Assembly (NCBI RefSeq): GCF_900607225.1 | Contig: NZ_LR027842.1 | Span: 460,862-500,584, forward strand | Direction of reading: 5' to 3' | Length of the DNA: 39,723 nt | From: [Pseudopropionibacterium] massiliense | GTDB lineage: Bacteria > Actinomycetota > Actinomycetes > Propionibacteriales > Propionibacteriaceae | Part shown: piece after piece, positions 7,696-14,030 of the stretch | Layout of the letters: each line of letters starts with the position of its first letter | Numbering within the stretch: the first letter of the stretch is position 1 | Position numbers and translations under genes: made by a program | Notes under the pieces: generated by a model | The model's input: only the letters and a program-made list of their open reading frames with translations | What the model was told of the DNA's origin: nothing | Database searches by the model: none

Positions 7696-7980
7696 CCGAA
7701 TCCGAGTGGGAGGACGCCATGATGGAGTGGCTGGCCGAGCGTGGCCGGCTGCTCGGCACTGGACCCGATCTTGAGGCGAGCCGGGGGTCGCTGGAGGACC
7801 CGGTGCTGCACGACGAGTTCCTCCACGCCCTGCGCCTGTTCCTCGACACCCACGACCACGACGGCAGGGACCCGCCGGTCATAGCCCACTGATCAGCTGA
7901 TCGTGCAGTGGGGCCGCAAGAAGTGGGCGGAGGAGAAGGTCGACGGCGAGATCATCCAGCTCGAGGAGAGCGAGGACTGA
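7692..7980 (+). pseudogene. Possible remnant of a type I restriction HsdR-like gene
   Basis: One frame reads ITESEWEDAMMEWLAERG, then GTGPDLEASRGSLEDPVL and HDEFLHALRLF before stopping at 7892. This resembles the N-terminus of actinobacterial HsdR subunits, where an E-(S/A)-x-x-E-x-x-x-x-x-W-L-x-x-L-G segment is followed by G-x-D-I and a V-V-L-x-x-R-L-x-x-A-L stretch. After 7892 a different frame continues as DQLIVQWGRKKWAEEKVDG and ends at 7980, giving a plausible protein C-terminus out of frame with the first part. A 57-codon frame from the ATG at 7719 (after GGGAGGA) could still be translated. The family link is by eye only and is weak. Confidence 0.35.
7701..7740 (+). repeat. Right copy of 40-bp direct repeat bracketing the ATPase/TOPRIM pair
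   Basis: It differs from 5801-5840 at two positions only. It lies six bases after the stop of the TOPRIM gene and contains the start region of the restriction-like remnant. Outside the 40 bases the two copies diverge at once on the right and share only a few scattered matches on the left. Confidence 0.8.
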
Positions 7981-7999
7981 TCCCGCCGTCGACACCGGG

Positions 8000-8956
8000 T
8001 CAGGCCAGGCGTGGGTCCTTGGCCTTGACCGCAGTGACCTCCTCATGGGTCGGTGCGTAGGCACCCGCGTGCTGGACCGTCAGGCCTGACGTGATCGTCG
8101 CCCGGTGCAGCGCCGGCATGATGTCGTCCCAGCCTGCGGACCGGAGCCGGACCTTGGCCTCACGGTTACCGAGCAGGTCGGCGTCGAGCAGGCCCGAGAT
8201 GAGGCCACCCATGAACGAGTCGCCGGCGCCGACGGTGTCGACGACATCGGTGGTGAGAGGGTCGATCACCAGCATGTCGCGCGCGGAGGCGAGCTTGACG
8301 TAGATGCCCCACGGGCCGCGGGTGACGATGACCAGGCTCGGACCGAGCTTCAGCCACTGCCGCATGACCTCCTCGACGGGGGTGTCCTTGCCGTAGAGCC
8401 ACTCGAGGTCCTCGTCGGAGACCTTGACGACATCGGCCAGCGCAACGAGCTCCTCGACGCGCCCGCGCGACTTGTCGGGGGACTCCATGATCGCCGGACG
8501 GGCGTTGGGGTCGTAGGAGACGGTGCCGACCTGAGACATCGCGCGGGCCGCCTCCAGGACCTGGGTGCCGCCGGGCTCAAGGGTCGCGGCGAGGCTGCCG
8601 GTGTGGAGGTGGGCGATCGCCTCCGGGGCGGGCAGCGACGGCACCTCCCACGACAGGTCGAACTCGTACTCGGCGCTGCCGGCATCGTTGAGGCGGGCGT
8701 ACGCGAGCGATGTCCTGGCGGCTCCGTCGCTGCCGGGCACGATCCCGACGCCGTGGTCGGCGGCGTAGTCCTCGATCAGCTTGCCGTGGTGGTCGCGCCC
8801 CCACCAGGCCCCGATCAGGGCGGGCCGGCCGAGGCTGGTGATGACGCAGGCGACGTTGAGGGGGCTGCCGCCGACGTGCTCACTCCTGGTGTCGTCGCGG
8901 ATGACGACGTCGATGAGCGCCTCGCCGAGGCAGAGGACGGGCTTGGATTGACTCAT
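8000..8956 (-). CDS. PfkB-family carbohydrate kinase, probable fructokinase
   Basis: A 318-residue ribokinase-fold sugar kinase. It begins VLCLGEALIDVV (PfkB signature 1 region) with GGSPLNVA around residues 30-37, the sugar-contacting loop. The C-terminal signature DTVGAGDSFMGG supplies the catalytic aspartate and anion hole. By similarity of these motifs it is closest to fructokinases, which phosphorylate fructose at the 6 position with ATP; other hexoses or pentoses are possible. The ATG follows a strong AAGGAGG. It is the second gene of an operon, 21 bases after the sugar porter stop, so the porter probably supplies its substrate. Confidence 0.88.
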   Translation of the reverse strand: MSQSKPVLCLGEALIDVVIRDDTRSEHVGGSPLNVACVITSLGRPALIGAWWGRDHHGKLIEDYAADHGVGIVPGSDGAARTSLAYARLNDAGSAEYEFDLSWEVPSLPAPEAIAHLHTGSLAATLEPGGTQVLEAARAMSQVGTVSYDPNARPAIMESPDKSRGRVEELVALADVVKVSDEDLEWLYGKDTPVEEVMRQWLKLGPSLVIVTRGPWGIYVKLASARDMLVIDPLTTDVVDTVGAGDSFMGGLISGLLDADLLGNREAKVRLRSAGWDDIMPALHRATITSGLTVQHAGAYAPTHEEVTAVKAKDPRLA

Positions 8957-8977
8957 GGGGACCTCCTTGTCGGTCGG

Positions 8978-10366
8978 CTACTTGTTGAGGCCGAGCTTGT
9001 CTTCCATCTCCTCGAGTGGGATGCCCTTGGTTTCCGGCATCTTAGTCAGCACCCAGACGAGTTGACCGAACATGCAGACCAGGAAGATGGAGAACGCCCA
9101 GCCGCCGCCCCAGGCGCCGATGATCGGCGGGAACGCGTAGGTCGTGATCGCGGCGAACACCCAGTGGGTCAGTGAGCCGAGGGACTGCCCGAGGCCGCGC
9201 ACGCGCGTCGGGAAGATCTCGGAGATGAACACCCAGATCACCGACCCCTGACCGAAGGCGTGTGCCGCGATGAACACCAGGAGGCCGATCAGCACCAGCG
9301 TCGACGAGGTCGAGTTGAAGTGGCCTTGGAACATGAACATGACGGCGGTCAGGAAGCCCATCGAGACCAGGTAGCCGATGGAGCCGACGATCATGAGGGA
9401 GCGACGACCGATGCGGTCGATGACGGTCAAGGCGGCCATGGTCGCGACGAGGTTCATCAGGCCGACGCCGACGGACATGAGCAGGGCCGCGTTGTCGTCA
9501 GCACCCGCCTGCTTCATGACCTCGGGGGCGTAGTACAGGATCGCGTTGATACCGGAGAGCTGGTTGAACATGGCGATGAAGAACGCCAGGGCGATGACCT
9601 TGAAGTAGCGGCGCGTGAAGAACTGGCTCAAGGTGGCCTGCGACCCGGCGGCGGCGAGCTGGTCGCGGATCTCCTGGATCTGCTCGTCGGACTCCTCGAC
9701 GGTGTTGCAGAGGCGACGGCTGATGGCGATTGCCTCCTCCTCGCGGCCTCTGGCCATGAGCCAGCGTGGCGTTTCGGGAACCGCCAGCAGGAACACGAGG
9801 AACAGCACCGACGGGACGACCATCACGCCGAGCATCCACCGCCACGCGATCTGCGGGTCGTGGACGATCTGGGCGACGATGTAGTTCGACAGGTAGGCCA
9901 CGAGGATGCCGAGGACGATGTTGAACTGGACGAGGCCGACGAGGCGGCCTCGGACCTTCGCCGGGGCGATCTCCGCGGTGTAGATCGGCGCACACACCGA
10001 CGACAGGCCGACGCCGACGCCCCCGACGAACCGGAAGACCATGAGCACCAGGTGGCTGGGCGCCAGAGCCGTTCCGAGGGCGCCGAGTACGTACAGGATG
10101 CCGATGAAGAACAGCAGCTTGCGGCGGCCGAAGTGGTCGGCGGAGCGGCCACCGACGAGCGCGCCGACGATGGTGCCGACGGTGGCGATGGCGACAGTGG
10201 CGCCGAGGCCCCCGTCGTCGAGGTTGAACTGGACTTTGAGCGCAGCGTTGGCTCCGGAGATGACGGCGGTGTCGAAACCAAAGATCAGGCCGCCGACGGC
10301 GGCGACAATGGCGCTGCGGATGACGAGCGAACTCGCCTTGGCGGAGGCTTGTGCGCTGTTGGACAT
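8978..10366 (-). CDS. MFS sugar porter (SP family)
   Basis: A 462-residue transporter with twelve predicted membrane helices. Sugar-porter signatures are plain: GGLIFGFDTAVISGA in helix 1, DHFGRRK between helices 2 and 3, RFVGGVGVGLSS in helix 4, the PETPRWL motif after helix 6, QLSGINAILYYAPE in helix 7 and a final PETKG. The family imports hexoses or pentoses, usually with protons or by facilitation. Pairing with a fructokinase-like gene just downstream suggests fructose or a related sugar (inference). The ATG follows AGGAG. A perfect inverted repeat about 155 bases upstream may be the operator. Confidence 0.92.
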   Translation of the reverse strand: MSNSAQASAKASSLVIRSAIVAAVGGLIFGFDTAVISGANAALKVQFNLDDGGLGATVAIATVGTIVGALVGGRSADHFGRRKLLFFIGILYVLGALGTALAPSHLVLMVFRFVGGVGVGLSSVCAPIYTAEIAPAKVRGRLVGLVQFNIVLGILVAYLSNYIVAQIVHDPQIAWRWMLGVMVVPSVLFLVFLLAVPETPRWLMARGREEEAIAISRRLCNTVEESDEQIQEIRDQLAAAGSQATLSQFFTRRYFKVIALAFFIAMFNQLSGINAILYYAPEVMKQAGADDNAALLMSVGVGLMNLVATMAALTVIDRIGRRSLMIVGSIGYLVSMGFLTAVMFMFQGHFNSTSSTLVLIGLLVFIAAHAFGQGSVIWVFISEIFPTRVRGLGQSLGSLTHWVFAAITTYAFPPIIGAWGGGWAFSIFLVCMFGQLVWVLTKMPETKGIPLEEMEDKLGLNK

Positions 10367-10521
10367 CGCGACTCCTTGTTCTTGAGTTGGACGGAAGCGG
10401 GTACAGCGATAGGGGTGGCCGGAATATCACTTTGCTCCGGTCGCCAGTGACGAACCTGCGTCGCTGGGCAGCGTAGTTCGGAAGGCGCGAGGTTGGGTGG
10501 AAACGCGAAAAGATCCCCCAC

Positions 10522-10545
10522 TGTGAGACGCGACTATAGCTCACA
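10522..10545. promoter_or_regulatory. Candidate operator upstream of the sugar porter operon
   Basis: TGTGAG at 10522-10527 and CTCACA at 10540-10545 form a perfect inverted repeat with a 12-base spacer. The surrounding sequence is AT-rich for this genome and lies in the upstream region of the leftward operon. The spacer is longer than in a classical CRP site (TGTGA-N6-TCACA), so a LacI- or GntR-type sugar regulator is as likely. No regulator gene sits next to it. Confidence 0.4.
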
Positions 10546-10603
10546 CAAAACAGAATTTTGCCACGGGGCGCCCAACCAAAAATCGCTCATTCGGGCAAAA
10601 CCC

Positions 10604-10810
10604 CTAGTCAAGACCGGGTCGGCTGTCATTTCTTCCTGGCTGCCGGGAAACGGTTCTGCTCAAAGCGCGCCATAGGTGTGATCTCCAGTAGGGGCGGTGG
10701 CCGCAGTCACTGTCAGTCAGGGCCCGCTCGATGGTGAGGCCGCGCTCATGGAACCAGGCGACAGCATTGCGCAAGACCTCGACGGCCGTCTCCCCGGGTG
10801 CCATCGTCCC
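10604..10810 (-). pseudogene. Fragment of an IS481-type transposase
   Basis: Read leftwards, the frame gives VLRNAVAWFHERGLTIERAL, then TDSDCGHRPYWRSHLWRAL. This resembles the DDE core of IS481-family transposases, where an A-x-x-W-(F)-A-x-x-G-I-x-(V/I)-E-R-V-L-T-D-N-G-x-x-Y-R-S segment surrounds the second catalytic aspartate. The residues after T-D are altered (SDCGHRPYW in place of NG...Y) and both ends of the protein are missing, so it is dead. A family-A repeat begins within a few bases of its right end. Confidence 0.55.
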
Positions 10811-10818
10811 GTGCTGCG

Positions 10819-10967
10819 GAGGCCTGTTCACGGGTGGGGAACCGGCCAGCGCAATCCTCTGGCGAGGGGGCTGTGGCCAGGGTCTCGAAGGGGGGCCGGT
10901 GGAGACGGTCTGCTCCTTGCGTCGCGGTCCGGCTCAACCGGCCTCGGAGAGGCCGTGAACAAGCCTC
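10819..10967. repeat. Family-A MITE-like element, 149 bp, with a piece of family B inside
   Basis: The ends GAGGCCTGTTCACG and CGTGAACAAGCCTC are 14-base inverted repeats with one mismatch. The first 75 or so bases are near-identical to the reverse complement of the element at 3847-3940. The extra length, about 10900-10950, includes CGGTCCGGCTCAACCGG, which matches one arm of the family-B repeats, so this copy looks composite. The remaining parts of the 678-base gap between genes (10367-11044) hold the putative operator, a transposase scrap and no recognisable gene. Confidence 0.75.
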
Positions 10968-11044
10968 AACGGCGCAGCGCCCCGGTCGCCTGAACGATCC
11001 GAGGCGCTGCGCGCGGGTATTTCCGGCGATGTTCTCGCCGGTTG

Positions 11045-11812
11045 TTACCGGCTCGGGGAACCCTCCTGTGCCAGTGCATCCATGAGGTCGATCATGAATT
11101 CGGTGTCCTCCCTTTCCAGGCGTTCCCAGCCCTGCGGAGCGCCCAGAGCGGTGAGGAGATCCTTGTTGGCGGGATCGGCGCTCAGCTGTTCCAGGCCTTT
11201 CCAGATCGGCTCCACGAGATGAGTGATTCCGGGGCTGGCGAGGAGACTGCTGCGCACCACGTAGATTCGGCTTCGAATCAGTTCCCGAAGCTGCATCTTC
11301 ACCATCGACGACAACTCGTCATAGGCGCTCTGCGGGAAGAAACCGACCGGCACCTGTCCTTGCATGACCGCTTTCGCGACGAGCACGGGATTCGGCCTGA
11401 GAGAGACCTCGATGTCCGGATAGGCGAGGTTCGCGGGCTCCAGGAGAATGCGGCAGATTCTCTCGACGTCCGGGGCGTCCGTGGCGGCTGCGGTCAGCGG
11501 GGCCGCCAGATCCGTGACCTGCTGGATCTCGCTGTCGGCCGCGACCACCACGGTGGCTTCCTTCGCCATTCCGCTGGCCCAGGCAACGGGGAGGTACCCC
11601 TTGTCCCGAACCAGGTATGCCGTATCCGCTGCGTTCGCGTAGACGAGGTCGGCCCTGTTTTCCTCGAAGGCTGCATGCAGATCGGCGAAGTCCGTGTAGG
11701 CGGTCGGATGAAAGGCCTCCTGTGTGATCCGCTGCAACTTGGTGTTGAAAATGAACCAGTCCGTGACATTCTGAATGTTCACGTCGGGACTGATGGCGAA
11801 CTGCAACGTCAT
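11045..11812 (-). CDS. PhnD/SsuA-type periplasmic-binding-fold protein without signal peptide
   Basis: A 255-residue protein with the type 2 binding-protein fold of PhnD-like proteins: the N-terminal strand LQFAISPDVN, the DFADLHAAFEENRADLVYANAADTAYLV segment in two pieces, and the GQVPVGFFPQSAYDEL segment that closes the hinge. Ordinary PhnD proteins carry a signal peptide and serve ABC transporters of phosphonate or phosphite. Here the protein starts directly with the first strand, no transporter genes are nearby, and it is the last gene of an operon with a PAS and a Roadblock protein. It is therefore more likely a cytoplasmic ligand sensor (inference). The start is one base after the PAS stop region, indicating coupled translation. 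Confidence 0.75.
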   Translation of the reverse strand: MTLQFAISPDVNIQNVTDWFIFNTKLQRITQEAFHPTAYTDFADLHAAFEENRADLVYANAADTAYLVRDKGYLPVAWASGMAKEATVVVAADSEIQQVTDLAAPLTAAATDAPDVERICRILLEPANLAYPDIEVSLRPNPVLVAKAVMQGQVPVGFFPQSAYDELSSMVKMQLRELIRSRIYVVRSSLLASPGITHLVEPIWKGLEQLSADPANKDLLTALGAPQGWERLEREDTEFMIDLMDALAQEGSPSR

Positions 11813-11813
11813 T

Positions 11814-12296
11814 TCAGCGACCCTCTGCCTTCACCATTTCCGCATACAGCTTTTCGATTTCGGACACCTTGTCCCGCGACGGTTCGCGTCGCACCGAGGT
11901 GTGACCGACGATCTCGCCGCCCCGCACCTTCGGGATCACGGTGGCGTAGACCCAGTAGTAGCCGCCGTCAGCTCGGAGATTCTTCACGTAACCGCTCCAG
12001 CGTTTGCCCTGCTGAACGGTGGACCACAGATCGGCGTACGCGGCCCTGGGCATGTCCGGGTGACGCAGGATCGAGTGGGGCGCTCCGATGAGCTCCTCCT
12101 TGCTGAATCCGGACATGATCACGAACGCCTCGTTGCACGTCGTGATCACCCCGTCCCGGTCGGTCTGCGACACGATCAGCTCGCCTGTCGGGAAACGGGT
12201 TTCCACGTCGGTGACCACAACCTGACGGCTGCTCCCGTCGTAGTAGGTCCACTGCGTGGCTCGTCCCGGACAGGTCATGTCCCCCAAGGTTCTCAT
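11814..12296 (-). CDS. PAS-domain protein of the Aer (aerotaxis) type
   Basis: A 160-residue protein that is essentially one PAS domain. The core reads SQTDRDGVITTCNEAFVIMS, then GFSKEELIGAPHSILRHPDM and later GYYWVYATVIPKVRGGEIVG. The ILRHPDMP motif and the following W-x-G-x-V-K-N segment are the hallmarks of the Aer PAS subfamily, which in E. coli binds FAD and reports redox state. Unlike Aer there is no membrane anchor and no chemoreceptor signalling domain. A short helical tail (EIEKLYAEMVKAEG) follows. The ATG overlaps the stop of the Roadblock gene by four bases (ATGA). It is the middle gene of the operon and probably passes a redox or oxygen signal to its neighbours (inference). Confidence 0.85.
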   Translation of the reverse strand: MRTLGDMTCPGRATQWTYYDGSSRQVVVTDVETRFPTGELIVSQTDRDGVITTCNEAFVIMSGFSKEELIGAPHSILRHPDMPRAAYADLWSTVQQGKRWSGYVKNLRADGGYYWVYATVIPKVRGGEIVGHTSVRREPSRDKVSEIEKLYAEMVKAEGR

Positions 12297-12661
12297 GCGA
12301 GTTCGCGAGCGAGATCCTTGGCAGTCGCCTTCATCTCGAAGAGGATCATGCCGAGTTTCGCGTAGCCGTTCGAGATGCCGATCAGGACGGCCTCGGGGCC
12401 CGCCGCGATGTGGACGATGTAGCCGTCGCTTCCCTTCACGAGAACCTGCTCCAGCTCGCCACGCTTCAGCTCGCTGACGGTGCGGGTGCCGGTGGCCAGC
12501 GCGGCCGCACCCATGGCGGCGACGCGGTCCTCGTCGGTGCCTCCTGCGAGGGCCGACGCGATGGGCAGGCCATCGAGGGTGACGAGAAGTGCTCCCTCGA
12601 GGTCAGGGGTGAGAGCGACGAGCCTTTGCAGGTGCTGCTGGATCTGTTCAATCCTCGACAT
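12293..12661 (-). CDS. Roadblock/LC7-domain protein
   Basis: A 122-residue protein of the typical single Roadblock/LC7 size. The pattern IQQHLQRLVALTPDLEGALL, then VTLDGLPIASAL and the central AAMGAAALATGTRTVSELKRG match MglB-like and actinobacterial conservon (CvnB-like) proteins. These dimerise and regulate small Ras-like GTPases such as MglA. No GTPase gene is adjacent here. The ATG at 12661 follows AAGGAAG at good spacing; the longer frame upstream would include non-family sequence. It is the first gene of a three-gene operon with the PAS and PhnD-type genes. Upstream (12662-12999) lie a TTGACA box on this strand at 12752-12757 and a small hairpin (AAAGC-N3-GCTTT) but no well-spaced -10, and no further gene. 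Confidence 0.85.
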   Translation of the reverse strand: MSRIEQIQQHLQRLVALTPDLEGALLVTLDGLPIASALAGGTDEDRVAAMGAAALATGTRTVSELKRGELEQVLVKGSDGYIVHIAAGPEAVLIGISNGYAKLGMILFEMKATAKDLARELA

Positions 12662-12999
12662 GGTCTTCCTTTGGTTTTGCGGTCCGGTGCTGGTCTCCAG
12701 CGCCCTGAGCGGTACGGTCATATTAGAAGTTTGGCGATAGAAGTGGACGGTTGTCAAAAGTTTAAAGCTCCGCTTTAGAGGCGTCATCGAAAGTCACTGT
12801 CCTTCTTGAGGGAAAGATGCTTGGTTCGCCTGTGTGGGATGCGTCGAAAAACGTTCTGGGCCGTTGAGAAGTTGACGGGTGGTGGACAGCGGGAGTGCGC
12901 GTTTTTGTCGGGGCGGAGTTTGAGGGGGACCTCGGGGGCCGTCGAGGGTGGTTGATTCGGTCGTGATGGCGTCGGGGCTGCGGCGTGTCGCTCCAGAGG

Positions 13000-13028
13000 T
13001 TGACATTTGCGGCAGCGAAGCCTAAATT
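13000..13028 (+). promoter_or_regulatory. Strong sigma-70-type promoter for the VWA gene
   Basis: A consensus TTGACA at 13000-13005 is followed after exactly 17 bases by TAAATT at 13023-13028. The start codon lies 30 bases further on, preceded by AGGAGGTG at 13046-13053. This is the best-matched housekeeping promoter in the window. Confidence 0.8.
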
Positions 13029-13058
13029 CGCACCTGCAAAGGTCCAGGAGGTGCATCA

Positions 13059-14030
13059 ATGAACCGGTCCCATCGTCTGGCGGCAGTCTGCGGGATTCTG
13101 CTGCTGGTTTCCGTGTGCGGCTTCCTCTCGTCTACTGCCAATGGGCGTGACACCGCACCCAAGGTGCTGCTGATGCTCGACTCCTCGGGGTCGATGGAGG
13201 ACGGGGATCCGTCGGGCGGGACCAAGATGGATGCCGCCAAGAACGCCCTCGCCCATGCCTTCGATGCCGCGTCCCCGAACGTCGAGGTCGGGCTCAGGGT
13301 CTATGGTGCGGACGTCGACGTGAACAGTACTTCGGGTTACTGCGCGGACTCCCGGCTGGCCCATCCCGTCGGGGTCCTGGACAAAGCGGTCCTGGCCAGT
13401 GCCGTCAATCAGTTCCAGCCCCGTGGCGGCAGCACCCCCATCGTGTATGCGCTGAAAGAGGGGGCCAAGGACCTGGGGGACCGTGGCGAGCGGCGCATCA
13501 TTCTCGTCTCGGACGGGGGGGAGACCTGCTCGCCCGATCCCTGCCGGGAGGTTCGGGACCTGGTCGCGGGCGGCACGAGCCCTCAGATCGACATCGTCGG
13601 TTTCGGCGTGGGGGACACGGTGCGTCAGCAGCTGTCCTGCATCGCCGAGGCGGGTGGCGGAGCCTACTACGACGCGAAGGACGCCGATTCGCTGGAGACG
13701 AGCCTTCAACAGCTCGGGGCCGAGGCGACGCATGAACTCGCGGCCGCGGACACCGCGGCTAAACACATCAGACGCCGCCGACGAAGAGGGGAGGCTAGAG
13801 CAGGGGGGGCGACCCCGGTTGGGCCTGGTCGGATCAGGCCACCGCTGCGGTCGACGTCAAGTCCTTGGCGCTGTTCGGGATCGGCGGTGCCCTGGTCGTG
13901 CTGGGTGGCGGTGCCGTGGCCTCCGTGCTGCTGCGGCAGCGTGGCTGAACCCAGGGGCGGCGGACGCGCGTGGGGCCGGGACGGCCGTCGTCCCGGTTGT
14001 CCCGGCTCCATCCCGTCCGGCGCTTCCTAG
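13059..14030 (+). CDS. Secreted or membrane-anchored VWA-domain protein with disrupted C-terminal frame
   Basis: The protein opens with a signal peptide (charged MNRSHR, then a hydrophobic stretch to about residue 22) and a von Willebrand factor A domain from about residue 34 to 205. The metal-binding site is complete: DSSGS at 41-45, the GGSTPI threonine and VSDGGE. VWA domains bind protein partners through a divalent cation. After about residue 230 the open frame becomes Arg-rich with rare codons and reads to 14030 without recognisable structure. In another frame, 13808-13948 encodes a good C-terminal membrane anchor (LALFGIGGALVVLGGGAVAS, then VLLRQRG and stop). A seven-G tract at 13803-13809 lies at the junction, so a frameshift, sequencing error or slippage switch is likely. 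Convergent with the kinase gene, overlapping it by four bases. Confidence 0.8.
   Translation: MNRSHRLAAVCGILLLVSVCGFLSSTANGRDTAPKVLLMLDSSGSMEDGDPSGGTKMDAAKNALAHAFDAASPNVEVGLRVYGADVDVNSTSGYCADSRLAHPVGVLDKAVLASAVNQFQPRGGSTPIVYALKEGAKDLGDRGERRIILVSDGGETCSPDPCREVRDLVAGGTSPQIDIVGFGVGDTVRQQLSCIAEAGGGAYYDAKDADSLETSLQQLGAEATHELAAADTAAKHIRRRRRRGEARAGGATPVGPGRIRPPLRSTSSPWRCSGSAVPWSCWVAVPWPPCCCGSVAEPRGGGRAWGRDGRRPGCPGSIPSGAS

Noticed and set aside
10522..10545. TGTGAG...CTCACA considered as a classical CRP site
   Set aside because: The spacer is 12 bases between TGTGAG and CTCACA, too long for the usual TGTGA-N6-TCACA; kept only as a generic operator candidate.
11045..11812. PhnD-type protein considered as part of a phosphonate ABC importer
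   Set aside because: No signal peptide, no permease or ATPase genes next to it, and it is co-operonic with PAS and Roadblock genes.
12752..12757. TTGACA on the minus strand as the -35 box of the Roadblock operon
   Set aside because: No acceptable -10 box lies 15-19 bases downstream; the nearest, TAATAT, is 26 bases away, so no promoter is called.
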